This document shows positions 25,860 to 34,870 of a DNA stretch of 64,000 bases, piece by piece. Under the pieces are notes generated by a model, which was not told the origin of the DNA, ran no database searches, and worked only from the letters and a program-made list of their open reading frames with translations. The stretch is from Paraburkholderia megapolitana (lineage in GTDB: Bacteria > Pseudomonadota > Gammaproteobacteria > Burkholderiales > Burkholderiaceae), in NCBI RefSeq assembly GCF_007556815.1, contig NZ_CP041745.1:2395001-2459000 (forward strand), written 5' to 3'. The position numbers and the translations under genes were made by a program. Positions within the stretch are counted from its first letter, which is position 1. Each line of letters begins with the position of its first letter.

Positions 25860-28154
25860 TCAGGCTTCTGCCGAGCGCAGGACGTGTACCGGAACCGACT
25901 TGTACGCAGGCGTACCGCTCTCTTTGTCGATAAAGTCGAGCGGCACCAGCACGTTGGCTTCCGGATAGTAGGCGGCCACCGATCCCGGCGCGATGTTATA
26001 GGCAATGGCCGTGATCTTCTTCAGGCGCAGTTGTCGTCCCGCTGAAATCGCTTCAATGTCGACCAGATCGCCGTGTTCGAGTCCACGTGCGGCGAGATCG
26101 TCTTGGTTCATGAACAGCACGTCGCGCCGGCCGAATACACCACGGTAGCGATCGTCGAGCGCATAGATCGTGGTGTTGTACTGGTCGTGGCTGCGGATCG
26201 TGATCAGACGCAGCACATTGTCCGCGCCGAACACATCTGCATCTTCCTTCACGCCGCCGTACACCGAGAACACGGCTTTCCCCGACGGTGTAGGCCACAC
26301 GCGCTGCGTCGGAGGAAGCGGCATACGAAATCCCCCCGGCGTTCTAATGCGCGCATTGAACGCTTCGAACCCCGGCACCGTTTGCTCGATCAAATCCCGA
26401 ATCCTGTCGTAGTCGGCGATCAGATCCGCCCAGCCCACCTTGCTCTCCGGCAGCGTTGCGCGGGCCATGCCGGCGACGATCGCCGGTTCGGATAGCAGGT
26501 GCCCTGACGCGGGTTTCAGCTTGCCCGACGAGGCGTGGACCATCGACATCGAGTCCTCCACCGTGATGGCCTGCCGGCCGGTCACCTGCATATCGAGTTC
26601 CGTGCGGCCCAGAACGGGCAGCACATACGTTTCCTTTGCCACGAGCAGATGCGACCGGTTGAGCTTCGTGCCGAGATGCACGCTCAGATCGAGTTTGCCC
26701 ATCGCCGGAAAACACTGCTCGGAATCGGGGAGCGCAACGGCGAAATTTCCGCCGAGGCAGATCAGTGCTTTCGCGGTACCGGCAATCATCGCCTGCATCG
26801 CTCGCACCGTATCGTGCCCATGCGTTGCCGGCGGCTTGAAGCCGAAAACCTTTTCGATCTGCTCGAGGAAGGCGGCAGACGGTTTTTCGGTAATGCCAAC
26901 TGTGCGGTTTCCCTGCACGTTCGAATGGCCGCGCAAAGGGCAGATGCCGGCGCCTGGTTTGCCGATGTTGCCGCGCAGTAGCAACAGGTCGGCAATCAGG
27001 CGAACGTTGGCCGTGCCTTTGCTGTGCTGCGTAATACCCATTCCGTAGGTGACGATCGTCGCATTCGATTTTGCGTAAGCAACGGCAACCTTGCCAAGAT
27101 CTTCGCGTGTCAGTCCGCTTACCTTTTCGATGTCGTCCCACGACGTCGCCTGCAGATCGGCGGCGAACGCCTCGAATCCCTGCGTATGCGTTGCAATGAA
27201 CGCGTGGTCGAGAACGGTGTTGCCTTGTTCCGCGTCGAGCTGCAGCAGCGCTTTCATGATGCCCTTGAGGACAGCCGCATCGCCGCCCGCGGCCAGCTGA
27301 AAATACGTCGACGCGATCCGGGTCGAACCGAAGGTCGCCATTTCGATGACGCTCTGCGGATCGGCGAAACGCTCGAGCGCACGCTCGCGCAGCGGATTGA
27401 ACACGAGGATTGGGACGTTACGCCGCGAGCATTCGTGGAGCGTGCCCATCATCCGCGGATGATTCGTCCCGGGGTTGTGCCCGATCGACAAGATCAGCTC
27501 GGTTGCGTCGAAGTCATCCAGCGATACCGTACCTTTGCCGATCCCGATCGACTGAGGCAGGCCAACGCTGGTCGCCTCGTGGCACATGTTCGAGCAATCG
27601 GGGAAATTGTTCGTCCCGTATTCCCGCGCGAATAGCTGAAAGAGGTAGGCGGCCTCGTTCGACACCTTGCCCGAGGTATAAAACTCGGCCTCGTCGGGCG
27701 ACGACAGCCCGCGCAGCACTTCGCCGATGCGAGCGAATGCGTCGTCCCATTCGACAGTCTGGAACGTGTCAGTTGTGCGGTCGTAGACGAGCGGATGCGT
27801 CAGTCGGCCGAGATCCTCCAGTTCGAAATCCGAGCGTTGCAGCAGCGATGTCACCGTGTTGCTGCGGAAGAAGTCCGGCCCGACCCGTTTGGTGGTCGCC
27901 TCCCAGGTGACCGCCTTGGCGCCGTTCTCGCAGAACTGGAATGTAGAACGGTGCTCCTTGTCCGGCCACGCGCACCCCGGACAATCGAAACCGTCAGGCT
28001 GGTTGGTACGCAGCAGCGTAATCGGCGCCTCGACGCTTTCCATTTGCGTGCGGACGGCCTGGGCCGTGGCACGGAGCGCTCCCCAGCCTCCGGCAGGTGC
28101 GTCATACGGGCGAACTCCTGGAACGTCGCGTCGCGTGGTCATATGAGACTCCAT
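25860..28154 (-). CDS. YdeP-type molybdopterin oxidoreductase (FdhF-related)
   Basis: This is a cytoplasmic Mo-bis-MGD enzyme of the formate dehydrogenase/DMSO reductase superfamily. E. coli YdeP is linked to acid resistance, but its reaction is unknown. With the chosen ATG (MESHMTTRRDV, preceded by GGAAAGGG) it has 764 residues against 759 in YdeP. Visible marks are FDCPGCAWPD with C58 and C61, a third cysteine at 75, and NFPDCSNMCHEATSVG, where C191-H192 occupies the position of selenocysteine-histidine in FdhH. GHNPGTNHPRM, CPLRGHSNVQGNRT and RSHDQYNTTIYALDDRYRG follow. Other starts at 28142 (ATG) and 28208 (TTG) are possible. No accessory Fe-S subunit is adjacent. Confidence 0.92.
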   Translation of the reverse strand: MESHMTTRRDVPGVRPYDAPAGGWGALRATAQAVRTQMESVEAPITLLRTNQPDGFDCPGCAWPDKEHRSTFQFCENGAKAVTWEATTKRVGPDFFRSNTVTSLLQRSDFELEDLGRLTHPLVYDRTTDTFQTVEWDDAFARIGEVLRGLSSPDEAEFYTSGKVSNEAAYLFQLFAREYGTNNFPDCSNMCHEATSVGLPQSIGIGKGTVSLDDFDATELILSIGHNPGTNHPRMMGTLHECSRRNVPILVFNPLRERALERFADPQSVIEMATFGSTRIASTYFQLAAGGDAAVLKGIMKALLQLDAEQGNTVLDHAFIATHTQGFEAFAADLQATSWDDIEKVSGLTREDLGKVAVAYAKSNATIVTYGMGITQHSKGTANVRLIADLLLLRGNIGKPGAGICPLRGHSNVQGNRTVGITEKPSAAFLEQIEKVFGFKPPATHGHDTVRAMQAMIAGTAKALICLGGNFAVALPDSEQCFPAMGKLDLSVHLGTKLNRSHLLVAKETYVLPVLGRTELDMQVTGRQAITVEDSMSMVHASSGKLKPASGHLLSEPAIVAGMARATLPESKVGWADLIADYDRIRDLIEQTVPGFEAFNARIRTPGGFRMPLPPTQRVWPTPSGKAVFSVYGGVKEDADVFGADNVLRLITIRSHDQYNTTIYALDDRYRGVFGRRDVLFMNQDDLAARGLEHGDLVDIEAISAGRQLRLKKITAIAYNIAPGSVAAYYPEANVLVPLDFIDKESGTPAYKSVPVHVLRSAEA

Positions 28155-28274
28155 GAACGAACCCTTTCCGCCGCTTACCATTTCGGTAGAAGCATCGGGC
28201 TGTTTCAAAGGTTATAGGAGGTGTTCACGCGATTTGCGAATGCCGCAGTACGCGGGCAACGACCGCACGCCCAC

Positions 28275-28309
28275 AACAAAAATGCCCCACTCAATTGAGT
28301 GAGGCATTT
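28275..28309 (-). terminator. Intrinsic terminator after the saccharopine dehydrogenase-family gene
   Basis: On the minus strand a long dyad (AAATGCC at 28280-28286 pairing with GGCATTT at 28303-28309, with inner CACTCAA/TTGAGTG) is followed by TTTTTGTTG. It lies about 100 bases past the stop and before the oxidoreductase start. Confidence 0.75.
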
Positions 28310-28410
28310 CGTCTCTACTTCGACACGACACGCGCGTCGTCTGCTCCGGACACCGGCGGCCGTCTATGCGACCTGTCCGCGCATCCGCACGACCCTCAAG
28401 CAGCGGTGTA

Positions 28411-29508
28411 TTAGACCGTTGCCATCGCATCCATCGTCTGGCCTTCATACAACTGACCAAAGCGATTCGCGAGGAACTCACGCAGCGACACCTGCTCCTG
28501 ACGCACGAAACCGCTTTGCGGCAGCTTCTTCTCGCGGAACAGATCGAGCACCGCGCACATCGCGCCGGCCGTCGTGATCTGGATCGCGCTCATCGGTACG
28601 CCGCAGACCGTCTTCGCGAAGATCTTGCGCGTGAACACTTCCTGCACGAGTTGCCCGTTACGCATGCCGCTCACCGTGATGAAGATCAGCACGACGTCCT
28701 GCTCGGTCGACGGCACCGACTTGCGCATGATCGTCTTGAGCGTGTCGCGGTCGCTGGAGAGGCGCAGGTCTTCGAGCAGGAACTTCATCAGCTCGCGGTG
28801 ACCCGGATAGCGCACCGACTTGTAGTCGAGCGATTCGACGCGGCCCGAGAGCGTCTCGCACAGCGTGCCGAGGCCGCCCGACGTATTGAACGCTTCGTAT
28901 TCGGTGCCGTCGAGCGAGAAATGCTCGAGACCTTCGAGCGGCTGCACCCATTGCGTACGGTTGTCGCGAATCGCTTCGCAGGGCTGGCAGTACTCGTTGA
29001 TCAGGCCGTCGACGCTCCACGTCAGGTTGTACTTCAACGCGTTGGTCGGGAACTCGGGCAGCGCGCCGACGCGCATCTTCACGTCGCGGATTTCGGTGAA
29101 GCGGTTCGCAAGTTCATGTGCTGCGAGCCCGATAAAGCCGGGAGCGAGGCCGCATTGCGGCATGAATGCATGGTCGGCATCTTCAGCGATGGCGCGGATC
29201 GCGTGGGTCGCGCGGACGTCTTCGGTCAGATCGAAGTAGTGAACGCCGGCGCCCTTCGCAGCCGTCGCAACGTTCACCGCGAGGTAGTACGGCAATGCGT
29301 TCACGAGTGCATCAAAGCCTTGCACGGCTGCGCGCAGCGCAGCGGCATCGCCGGAATCGACGCGACGGGTCGGGATGCCCTGAGCGGCGAGTTTGTCGAG
29401 CGCCTGTTGATCGCGATCGATTGCGACGACTTCGTAATCGCCGGTTTCGCGCAGCATGTGGGCGATGGTGTGACCGATCAAACCTGCGCCTACGATGGCT
29501 ACTTTCAT
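28411..29508 (-). CDS. Saccharopine dehydrogenase-family oxidoreductase
   Basis: This is an NAD(P)-dependent enzyme with an N-terminal Rossmann fold (VAIVGAGLIGHTIAHML, residues 3-19) and a saccharopine reductase-like C-terminal domain. The family includes lysine 6-dehydrogenase and saccharopine dehydrogenase in lysine metabolism. At 365 residues the protein is closer in length to lysine 6-dehydrogenase. The start has AAGGAGAAGCGC directly upstream, a strong ribosome site. An Lrp/AsnC-type regulator lies immediately upstream on the same strand; such regulators often control amino-acid catabolic genes next to them. Lysine as substrate is therefore plausible but unproven. Confidence 0.85.
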   Translation of the reverse strand: MKVAIVGAGLIGHTIAHMLRETGDYEVVAIDRDQQALDKLAAQGIPTRRVDSGDAAALRAAVQGFDALVNALPYYLAVNVATAAKGAGVHYFDLTEDVRATHAIRAIAEDADHAFMPQCGLAPGFIGLAAHELANRFTEIRDVKMRVGALPEFPTNALKYNLTWSVDGLINEYCQPCEAIRDNRTQWVQPLEGLEHFSLDGTEYEAFNTSGGLGTLCETLSGRVESLDYKSVRYPGHRELMKFLLEDLRLSSDRDTLKTIMRKSVPSTEQDVVLIFITVSGMRNGQLVQEVFTRKIFAKTVCGVPMSAIQITTAGAMCAVLDLFREKKLPQSGFVRQEQVSLREFLANRFGQLYEGQTMDAMATV

Positions 29509-29734
29509 GCGCTTCTCCTTGTTCTGTGTGGACGGGCTGTCTCCAGCCGAAAGTACGGGCCGAACCCTTGCGACACAGTGTAAGGAGAAAGAGAGACAGA
29601 TCCTAGGCGCAAAATGCTGCGAAATGACCATCGTTTTCGACGATATGACGAAGCGGGTCGTCGATCAGTCGAAGTGCACTGCAGCACGCCGCGCCGGGCC
29701 GAGAAAATCGCCGGCCGCGGCCGCATCCGATGCT

Positions 29735-30199
29735 TCAGTTGCCCATCGTGCCGCGGTCGATCTTGCGCGCGAGAATGATCGACGTCGTCGTACGCTCGAC
29801 ACCTTCGAGCCCGCCGATCTGATCGAGCAGGTCGTTGATCCGGTCCGGAGAATCGGCACGCAGCCAGGCGACGTAATCGAACTCGCCACTCACTGCGCAC
29901 AGCAGTTGCACTTCGGGCATCTTCGCGAGGCGCTTCTGCACGTCGGCGCCGTGCCGCGGCGCGATGATGATGCCGACGTAAGCAGAGATGCTCGCGTCGA
30001 GCACATCCTGACCGAGCTGCACGTTGTAGCCCGCGATCACATTGGTCCGCTCAAGGCGCGCGATCCGTGCGATCACGGTCGTACGCGCCACGCCGAGCTG
30101 GCGCGCGAGATTTGCGACGCTTTCGCGCGCATTCGCCTGCAGCAAGGCGACCAGGTTACGGTCGAGATCGTCGAGTTGGTCGAGTCGCGGAGGTCTCAT
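29735..30199 (-). CDS. Lrp/AsnC-family transcriptional regulator
   Basis: This 154-residue feast/famine regulator has an N-terminal helix-turn-helix (LDRNLVALLQANARESVANLARQLGV region, about 12-50) with the TTVIARIARLE recognition helix. A C-terminal ligand-binding RAM domain (about 65-150) includes CAVSGEFDYVAWL. It probably responds to an amino acid and acts on the saccharopine dehydrogenase-family gene 226 bases downstream on the same strand. No strong Shine-Dalgarno is visible before the ATG. Confidence 0.9.
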   Translation of the reverse strand: MRPPRLDQLDDLDRNLVALLQANARESVANLARQLGVARTTVIARIARLERTNVIAGYNVQLGQDVLDASISAYVGIIIAPRHGADVQKRLAKMPEVQLLCAVSGEFDYVAWLRADSPDRINDLLDQIGGLEGVERTTTSIILARKIDRGTMGN

Positions 30200-30326
30200 C
30201 GAAGGCAGGATCGAGGTCAGAGGAACAAGGGAAAGGAAAAGCGCGCGGCATCTTCGACAACATCAGCAACACCGTACGAACCGCAGCACACGCGGATTAT
30301 GCCCGGGTTCGCGGCGAGCCGATGCG

Positions 30327-31211
30327 TCATGTGCCGAGATGCTCGATCACGAAGTCGATGAACGTAGTGAGTTTCGGTGCCGCGCGACGGTCGCGCGGAT
30401 AGATCAGATGCACAGGAATGCCTGCCGGCAGATAGTCTTCGAGCACCGACACGAGTTGTCCGCTCGCAATCTCCTTCGCGAGCAGCGCTTCGGGTTGCAG
30501 CACCAGACCGAAGCCGCGCAGCGCGGCCATCTTTAGCGCCTGGCCGTTGTTGGCGCGAAACCGTCCGGGTCGCAACTGACTCTCGCCTTCGGCGTCGCCG
30601 TCGAGCCGCCACAACCCTTCGCGTCCCCAGTGCAGAAAGCCGAGACACTCGTGCTGCGCGAGATCGGCGGGAATGCGTGGCGTGCCCGCTCGCGCAAGAT
30701 AGTCCGGCGATGCGCACGCGCGCATCCGGTACGGCTTCAACGGCCGCGCGACGAAACTGGAATCGGGCAACTGCCCGATCCGCACAGCCGCATCGAAACC
30801 CTCGTTGACGAGATCGCTGACGCGGTTCGACAGATCCAGTTCGAGGATCACGTCGGGCCAGGCGCTCAGGTAATCGGTCATCGCCGGCACGAATACTTCC
30901 ACGCCGTAAGTGAGCGGCACCGTCACCTTCAGCACGCCGCGCGGCGCCGATGCCATCGCTTCCGCGAGCGACTCCGCTTCTTTCACTTCTGCAAGAATCC
31001 GTCGACATTGTTCGTAATACTGGCGACCGATCTCCGTCAGACTCTGGCGCCGGGTCGTGCGCGTCAGGAGCCGCGTGGCCAGCCGCGTTTCGAGCGAGCG
31101 GATATGTTTACCGGCCATTGCCGACGAAATACCGAAGCGCGTGGCGGCCGCCGTCAGGCTACCGGCCTCGACCACGGCCACAAAGACTTCCATGCTGGCG
31201 AACTTGTCCAC
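30327..31211 (-). CDS. LysR-family transcriptional regulator
   Basis: A 294-residue LTTR of the CrgA/DsdC-like branch (MDKFASMEVFVAVVEAGSLT start). The winged helix-turn-helix is in residues 1-60 and the co-inducer domain from about 90 (LKVTVPLTYG, GFDAAVRIGQLPDSSF). The start is GTG with AGGAAATAGCGG upstream. It is divergent from the Spy/CpxP-like gene with 152 bases between, so that gene or an autoregulatory site is the natural first target. Ligand unknown. Confidence 0.88.
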   Translation of the reverse strand: MDKFASMEVFVAVVEAGSLTAAATRFGISSAMAGKHIRSLETRLATRLLTRTTRRQSLTEIGRQYYEQCRRILAEVKEAESLAEAMASAPRGVLKVTVPLTYGVEVFVPAMTDYLSAWPDVILELDLSNRVSDLVNEGFDAAVRIGQLPDSSFVARPLKPYRMRACASPDYLARAGTPRIPADLAQHECLGFLHWGREGLWRLDGDAEGESQLRPGRFRANNGQALKMAALRGFGLVLQPEALLAKEIASGQLVSVLEDYLPAGIPVHLIYPRDRRAAPKLTTFIDFVIEHLGT

Positions 31212-31363
31212 CCGCTATTTCCTGTTCGTTTCGTTTGTAAGCAGTTGTCGCATTGCAGCCGCAATGCGCGGATATCGTGATACTAATATTGCCCAAGGCG
31301 AAGCGGACAGCCGGGGTTGGCATGATCCCTTACCGCCGATACGAACGACCATCAGGAGTCTCG

Positions 31364-31876
31364 ATGAAAAAAACCCTCGCTATTCTCGCCACCGCCCTCA
31401 CGATGAGCGGCGCTTTCGCCCAGGCTTCCGCGCCGGCCGCACCCGCTCCGTCGGCGGCGTCCGCGCCTGCTGGCAAGCTCACGCACGAACAGCACGTGGA
31501 AGAGCGCATCTCCTGGCTGCGTACGCAGTTGAAGATCACGCCGCAGCAGGAAACCCAGTGGAACGCTTTCGCTGACGTAATGCGCAGCAATGGTCAAACC
31601 ATGGGCCAGCTGTACCAGGAGCGTCACGCGAACACGACCGCGACCGCGCTCGACGACATGAAGCAGTATGCGCAGATCACCCAGGCGCAGGCCGACGGCA
31701 CGAAGAAACTCGTCGATGCTTTCGAACCGCTGTACAACGCCCTCTCGCCGGACCAGAAGAAGCTCGCCGATGCGACCTTCCGCCAGTCGTCGCACCCGTC
31801 TGAGCGCGGCCATCGCAAGCATTCGGGCAAGGCGCAGGCGCCTGCGGCATCGGCCAGCGACGCAGCCGCCCAGTAA
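31364..31876 (+). CDS. Periplasmic Spy/CpxP-like (LTXXQ-type) protein
   Basis: This is a secreted 170-residue helical protein. The signal peptide ends with AFAQA near residue 21, followed by an Ala/Pro-rich linker. The helical core (HEQHVEERISWLRTQLKITPQQETQW) holds the LKITPQQ motif characteristic of the Spy/CpxP/ZraP family. These act as periplasmic chaperones or envelope-stress sensors. The ATG follows CAGGAGTCTCG. The C-terminal tail is His/Lys/Ala-rich (SSHPSERGHRKHSGK) and might bind metal. It is divergent from a LysR gene and ends in a strong terminator. Confidence 0.8.
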   Translation: MKKTLAILATALTMSGAFAQASAPAAPAPSAASAPAGKLTHEQHVEERISWLRTQLKITPQQETQWNAFADVMRSNGQTMGQLYQERHANTTATALDDMKQYAQITQAQADGTKKLVDAFEPLYNALSPDQKKLADATFRQSSHPSERGHRKHSGKAQAPAASASDAAAQ

Positions 31877-31956
31877 GCTCCGCAGTACGGCGCCGGCTAA
31901 GCTTATCGCAAGACGTACGCCCCAACCGGCGTACCCGCGCTGCTCACCCGGCACAG

Positions 31957-31986
31957 AACGCCTGCCCTCACCGGCAGGCGTTTTTT
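31957..31986 (+). terminator. Intrinsic terminator of the Spy/CpxP-like gene
   Basis: A 10-bp stem AACGCCTGCC / GGCAGGCGTT (31957-31966 and 31973-31982) with a 6-base loop merges into six T residues (31981-31986), 80 bases after the stop codon. Confidence 0.9.
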
Positions 31987-32063
31987 CATGTGCTGCGCAT
32001 TTTCGGCATTCGGTGCATGCAAGCGCCACGCTTTCGCGCTACGCTGGCGGCCATTTCAACAGC

Positions 32064-32537
32064 ATGCGCCCCACCGTGTCGGGCAACCGCCTCATGATCG
32101 AACTCCGCAACATCGACCTGCGCACCGACGCCGCCGCCCGGCGTGTCGTCAAGGACGAAACCGTCACCGTCAATTTCGCTGACCGCGACGGCGAACTGAT
32201 GAGCCTCGAAGGACCGAACCGCTATGTGAGCGGGGACGCGTTGATCACCGGCTCGACCGGCGACCGCTGGGTCGTATCGCGTGAACGCTTCGATGCGAAA
32301 TACGTCCCGGCGCGCGACGGACTTGCGCATGGCGTGGCGGGCCCGTATCGCAACCGCCCTGCAATCGTGCTCGCAAAACGCATGGACGAGGCGTTTTCGC
32401 TTGCGCGGTCCGAGGGCGGCGGCGATGTGCTCAACGGCACCGCCGGCGACTGGATCATGCAGTACGCACCGGGCGATTACGGCGTCGTGCAGGCCGCGCG
32501 CTTCGCCAAGGTCTATCGTCTCGCGAGAGACAAGTAA
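32064..32537 (+). CDS. PGDYG-motif protein of unknown function
   Basis: This 157-residue soluble protein contains PGDYGVV near residues 136-142, a motif that names a small protein family (PGDYG). It also has an internally repeated beta pattern: VKDETVTVNFADRDGEL, then GDALITGSTGDRWVVSRERFDAKYVP. The fold looks like an all-beta quality-control or binding domain; no enzymatic role is known to me. The start is uncertain: the ATG at 32064 and another at 32094 (MIELRNIDL) both lack a good ribosome site. It is convergent with the small gene that follows. Confidence 0.7.
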   Translation: MRPTVSGNRLMIELRNIDLRTDAAARRVVKDETVTVNFADRDGELMSLEGPNRYVSGDALITGSTGDRWVVSRERFDAKYVPARDGLAHGVAGPYRNRPAIVLAKRMDEAFSLARSEGGGDVLNGTAGDWIMQYAPGDYGVVQAARFAKVYRLARDK

Positions 32538-32556
32538 CGATCGGTTCGCGCGGCGC

Positions 32557-32958
32557 TCACGCGAACTCTTCATCGAGATCGACAGTCACTTCGCGCGGGA
32601 CTGCCTCGCCGTTCGCATACTGCTCTTCCAGCGATCCGATCGCCGCTTCGACATACGCACGCAGCACCGCAAAACTGCGGCCGCGCAATTGCGCCGGCAA
32701 CGCGCGATAACGCGCCAGCGCTGCGGGGGCGATCGCCACAGTCAACGCGATGCGACGTGCTGTCGATCCAAAGCGCATCGCCACCCAATGAACGACGAGC
32801 GTCGGTGTGCCGTCGTCGGCGGGACGCTCGGTGAACTGGGTCTGCTCGGGAAACAGATCGCTGATGACACGCGCCAGTTCCTCGATATCGGGACTTGCGC
32901 AGTCGTATTGGTAGGCTTCCATTTTCTCGGGGCTCGGGTCTTCGTCAATTCGGCTCAC
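32557..32958 (-). CDS. Small hypothetical protein coupled to the YhfC-type protease gene
   Basis: I do not recognise this 133-residue protein. It starts with a GTG that overlaps the stop of the membrane protease gene by four bases (GTGA), so the two are translated together. The sequence is mixed alpha/beta and acidic at both ends (SRIDEDPSPEKMEAYQYD at the start, EVTVDLDEEFA at the end), with a central VHWVAMRFGSTARRIALTVAIAP strand pair and no membrane segment or signal. Coupling suggests a partner or regulator of the protease-like protein. A later ATG (MEAYQYD) could also serve as start. Confidence 0.65.
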   Translation of the reverse strand: MSRIDEDPSPEKMEAYQYDCASPDIEELARVISDLFPEQTQFTERPADDGTPTLVVHWVAMRFGSTARRIALTVAIAPAALARYRALPAQLRGRSFAVLRAYVEAAIGSLEEQYANGEAVPREVTVDLDEEFA

Positions 32959-33764
32959 GCGGTGCGCGCCGGCCGGCGTACCTGCCGCACCAGCACCGCG
33001 GTCACGACTAGCGCCAGCAACACATAGATCCCATCGACTGCGAACAGCGACAGCATGCGCGCCTGAAACAGCGTAGCGGGCAACTCGATCAGCGCGTGGA
33101 TGGCGATCGCGAGCGGCAAGGTACCACGCCAGCCCGCGCGCACGCCGCGCCACATCAGCACCGACAGCCCGATCTGGAACGCCAGCGCCGCAAGCCGCTC
33201 GAGCACGAAGACGCCGCTCATCAGCGGCGACAAGGTGGCGAGTACCAGGTGCACACGCACCATCGAATCGCTCGGCAGGTTCGTCAGATGCTCGTCGAGC
33301 TGGCCGCGATTGGCGAGTACCGCGAAGACGATCCATTGAAACTGCACCAGCACGCCGACGAGCCACGCTTCCGCGCCGCCATGGCCGATGCCGTACGCCA
33401 GTGCGCGTCCGTCCGACGACGGATCGGCGGCCGCGGTGCCGGGCGCGGCACGCTGCCACATCATCCGCATCGCGATGAAACGCCCGACCTCTTCGCAGAC
33501 GCCGGCTATCAGTGCGCCATATATGACGAACGTCAGCGGGTGCGTGAGCCACCCGGCGGTCGTCGCATTCATGCCCAGCACGTAGTCGTTCACCGCGCGC
33601 TCGACCACCATGGCAAACAGCGCGAACACCGCAATGCCGGCGATCGTGTCGCGTCGGTTAAAGACAAACGTGCGCGTCCAGCGGCGATACAAGATGACCG
33701 GCAGAGCCGCGACGAACAGAGTGGCGAGCGAGAGACAGATAAGCGTGAGCGGTGCGACGACCAT
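32955..33764 (-). CDS. YhfC-family putative intramembrane metalloprotease
   Basis: A polytopic membrane protein of 269 residues with about seven hydrophobic segments. The motifs match intramembrane proteases related to the CAAX/ABI and YhfC groups: EEVGRF at 91-96, GIGHGGAEA at 125-133, and AIHALIELPA at 221-230. Together these provide glutamates and histidines for a zinc site inside the membrane. The natural substrate is unknown. The ATG follows CAAGGAAACTC. The gene is first in a two-gene unit with the small protein overlapping its stop codon. Confidence 0.8.
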   Translation of the reverse strand: MVVAPLTLICLSLATLFVAALPVILYRRWTRTFVFNRRDTIAGIAVFALFAMVVERAVNDYVLGMNATTAGWLTHPLTFVIYGALIAGVCEEVGRFIAMRMMWQRAAPGTAAADPSSDGRALAYGIGHGGAEAWLVGVLVQFQWIVFAVLANRGQLDEHLTNLPSDSMVRVHLVLATLSPLMSGVFVLERLAALAFQIGLSVLMWRGVRAGWRGTLPLAIAIHALIELPATLFQARMLSLFAVDGIYVLLALVVTAVLVRQVRRPARTA

Positions 33765-33835
33765 GAGTTTCCTTGCAGTGACGGGCGAACAGGCGGCGCA
33801 TGTTCAACGTGCGCCGCAACCCGAATGATCGCAGA

Positions 33836-34870
33836 TCAGCGCGCGGTCGAGGCGCGCACGATCAATTCGCCGGGCAAAAGGCAGTCGCGCGCGGGCGCAT
33901 TGCCGCCTTCGATCCGTTCATGCAGGAACTCGACCGCGCGATAGCCGATCGCGTAAGTTGGCTGGCGAATCGCCGTGACGCCAGCGAGTTCGGCCCACTC
34001 CGGATCGTCGACGGACAGCAGCGCGACACGCTCGGTCCAGCGCGGACCCAGCCGCTGGTTCAGGTGCAGCGCGAGGCGTAGCGCGACTGGCGCGTTCGCC
34101 GCAAATAGCGCGAGGCGATCCGATGCGGTATCGATTGTGCGATCGAGCGTGGCGAGTGTACGTTCGGCGCTCACGTCGTTCGCGAGATCGAGTACGACCG
34201 TTTCGCCGTGTACTTCACCTGCGAAGCGAGCCAGCGTTTCATGGAAAGCGGCCTCGCGCAGACGCCGCGAACTGACCTGCTCGTACGGCTGGACCACGAA
34301 GCGGATCTCGGTGAAGCCGCGCTCGAGCAGATGCTGCGTGCCGCGGGTCGCCGCATCGATATTGTCGAGGCCGACCATATCGGCAGCGAGCCCTTCCACC
34401 AACCGGTCGACAAGCACCGCCGGAATACCGCCGCCCACCGGCTGCAGCGTTTCCTCGCTCACGCCGAGCGCATTGACGATCACGCCTTCGACGCGGTACG
34501 TCGTGAGCAACTGCAGGAAGCGCCGCTCCATCTCGACTTCGTTCGCCGCGTGACAGATCAGCGGCATGTAGCCGAGCGCATTGCACGCCGCCTCGACACC
34601 TTGCAGCACTTCGACCGAATACGGATTCGTCAGGTCGGCGAGTAGCATGCCGATCAGGCGGTTGCGGCCGCGCTTCAGGCCGCGTGCCATCTGGTTCGGC
34701 TGATAGTCGAGACGCTCGATTGCCGCGGCGATGCGCGTACGCATATCGGCCGACAGCACGCTCATCTCGCCGTTCAGATAGCGCGAGATGCTGGTCTTGC
34801 CGGTGCCGGCTTCGCGCGCGACGTCGCTGATCGTCGCGGGCCTCTGCCGGCCAGCGGACGATCCGCTCAT
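33836..34870 (-). CDS. ptxS: LacI-family repressor PtxS of the 2-ketogluconate operon
   Basis: This repressor is relieved by 2-ketogluconate in Pseudomonas. The 344-residue protein has a helix-turn-helix of the PtxS/GntR-like kind (ATISDVAREAGTGKTSISRYLNGE, with TISDVAREAGT visible at 13-23) and a periplasmic-binding-like core beginning IGMLLADLTNPYS. It is the last gene of the operon, and its ATG overlaps the kguD stop (ATGA). The expected operator is TGGAACCGGTTCCA at 39137-39150, which differs from the published Pseudomonas PtxS palindrome TGAAACCGGTTTCA at two symmetric positions. Confidence 0.85.
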   Translation of the reverse strand: MSGSSAGRQRPATISDVAREAGTGKTSISRYLNGEMSVLSADMRTRIAAAIERLDYQPNQMARGLKRGRNRLIGMLLADLTNPYSVEVLQGVEAACNALGYMPLICHAANEVEMERRFLQLLTTYRVEGVIVNALGVSEETLQPVGGGIPAVLVDRLVEGLAADMVGLDNIDAATRGTQHLLERGFTEIRFVVQPYEQVSSRRLREAAFHETLARFAGEVHGETVVLDLANDVSAERTLATLDRTIDTASDRLALFAANAPVALRLALHLNQRLGPRWTERVALLSVDDPEWAELAGVTAIRQPTYAIGYRAVEFLHERIEGGNAPARDCLLPGELIVRASTAR

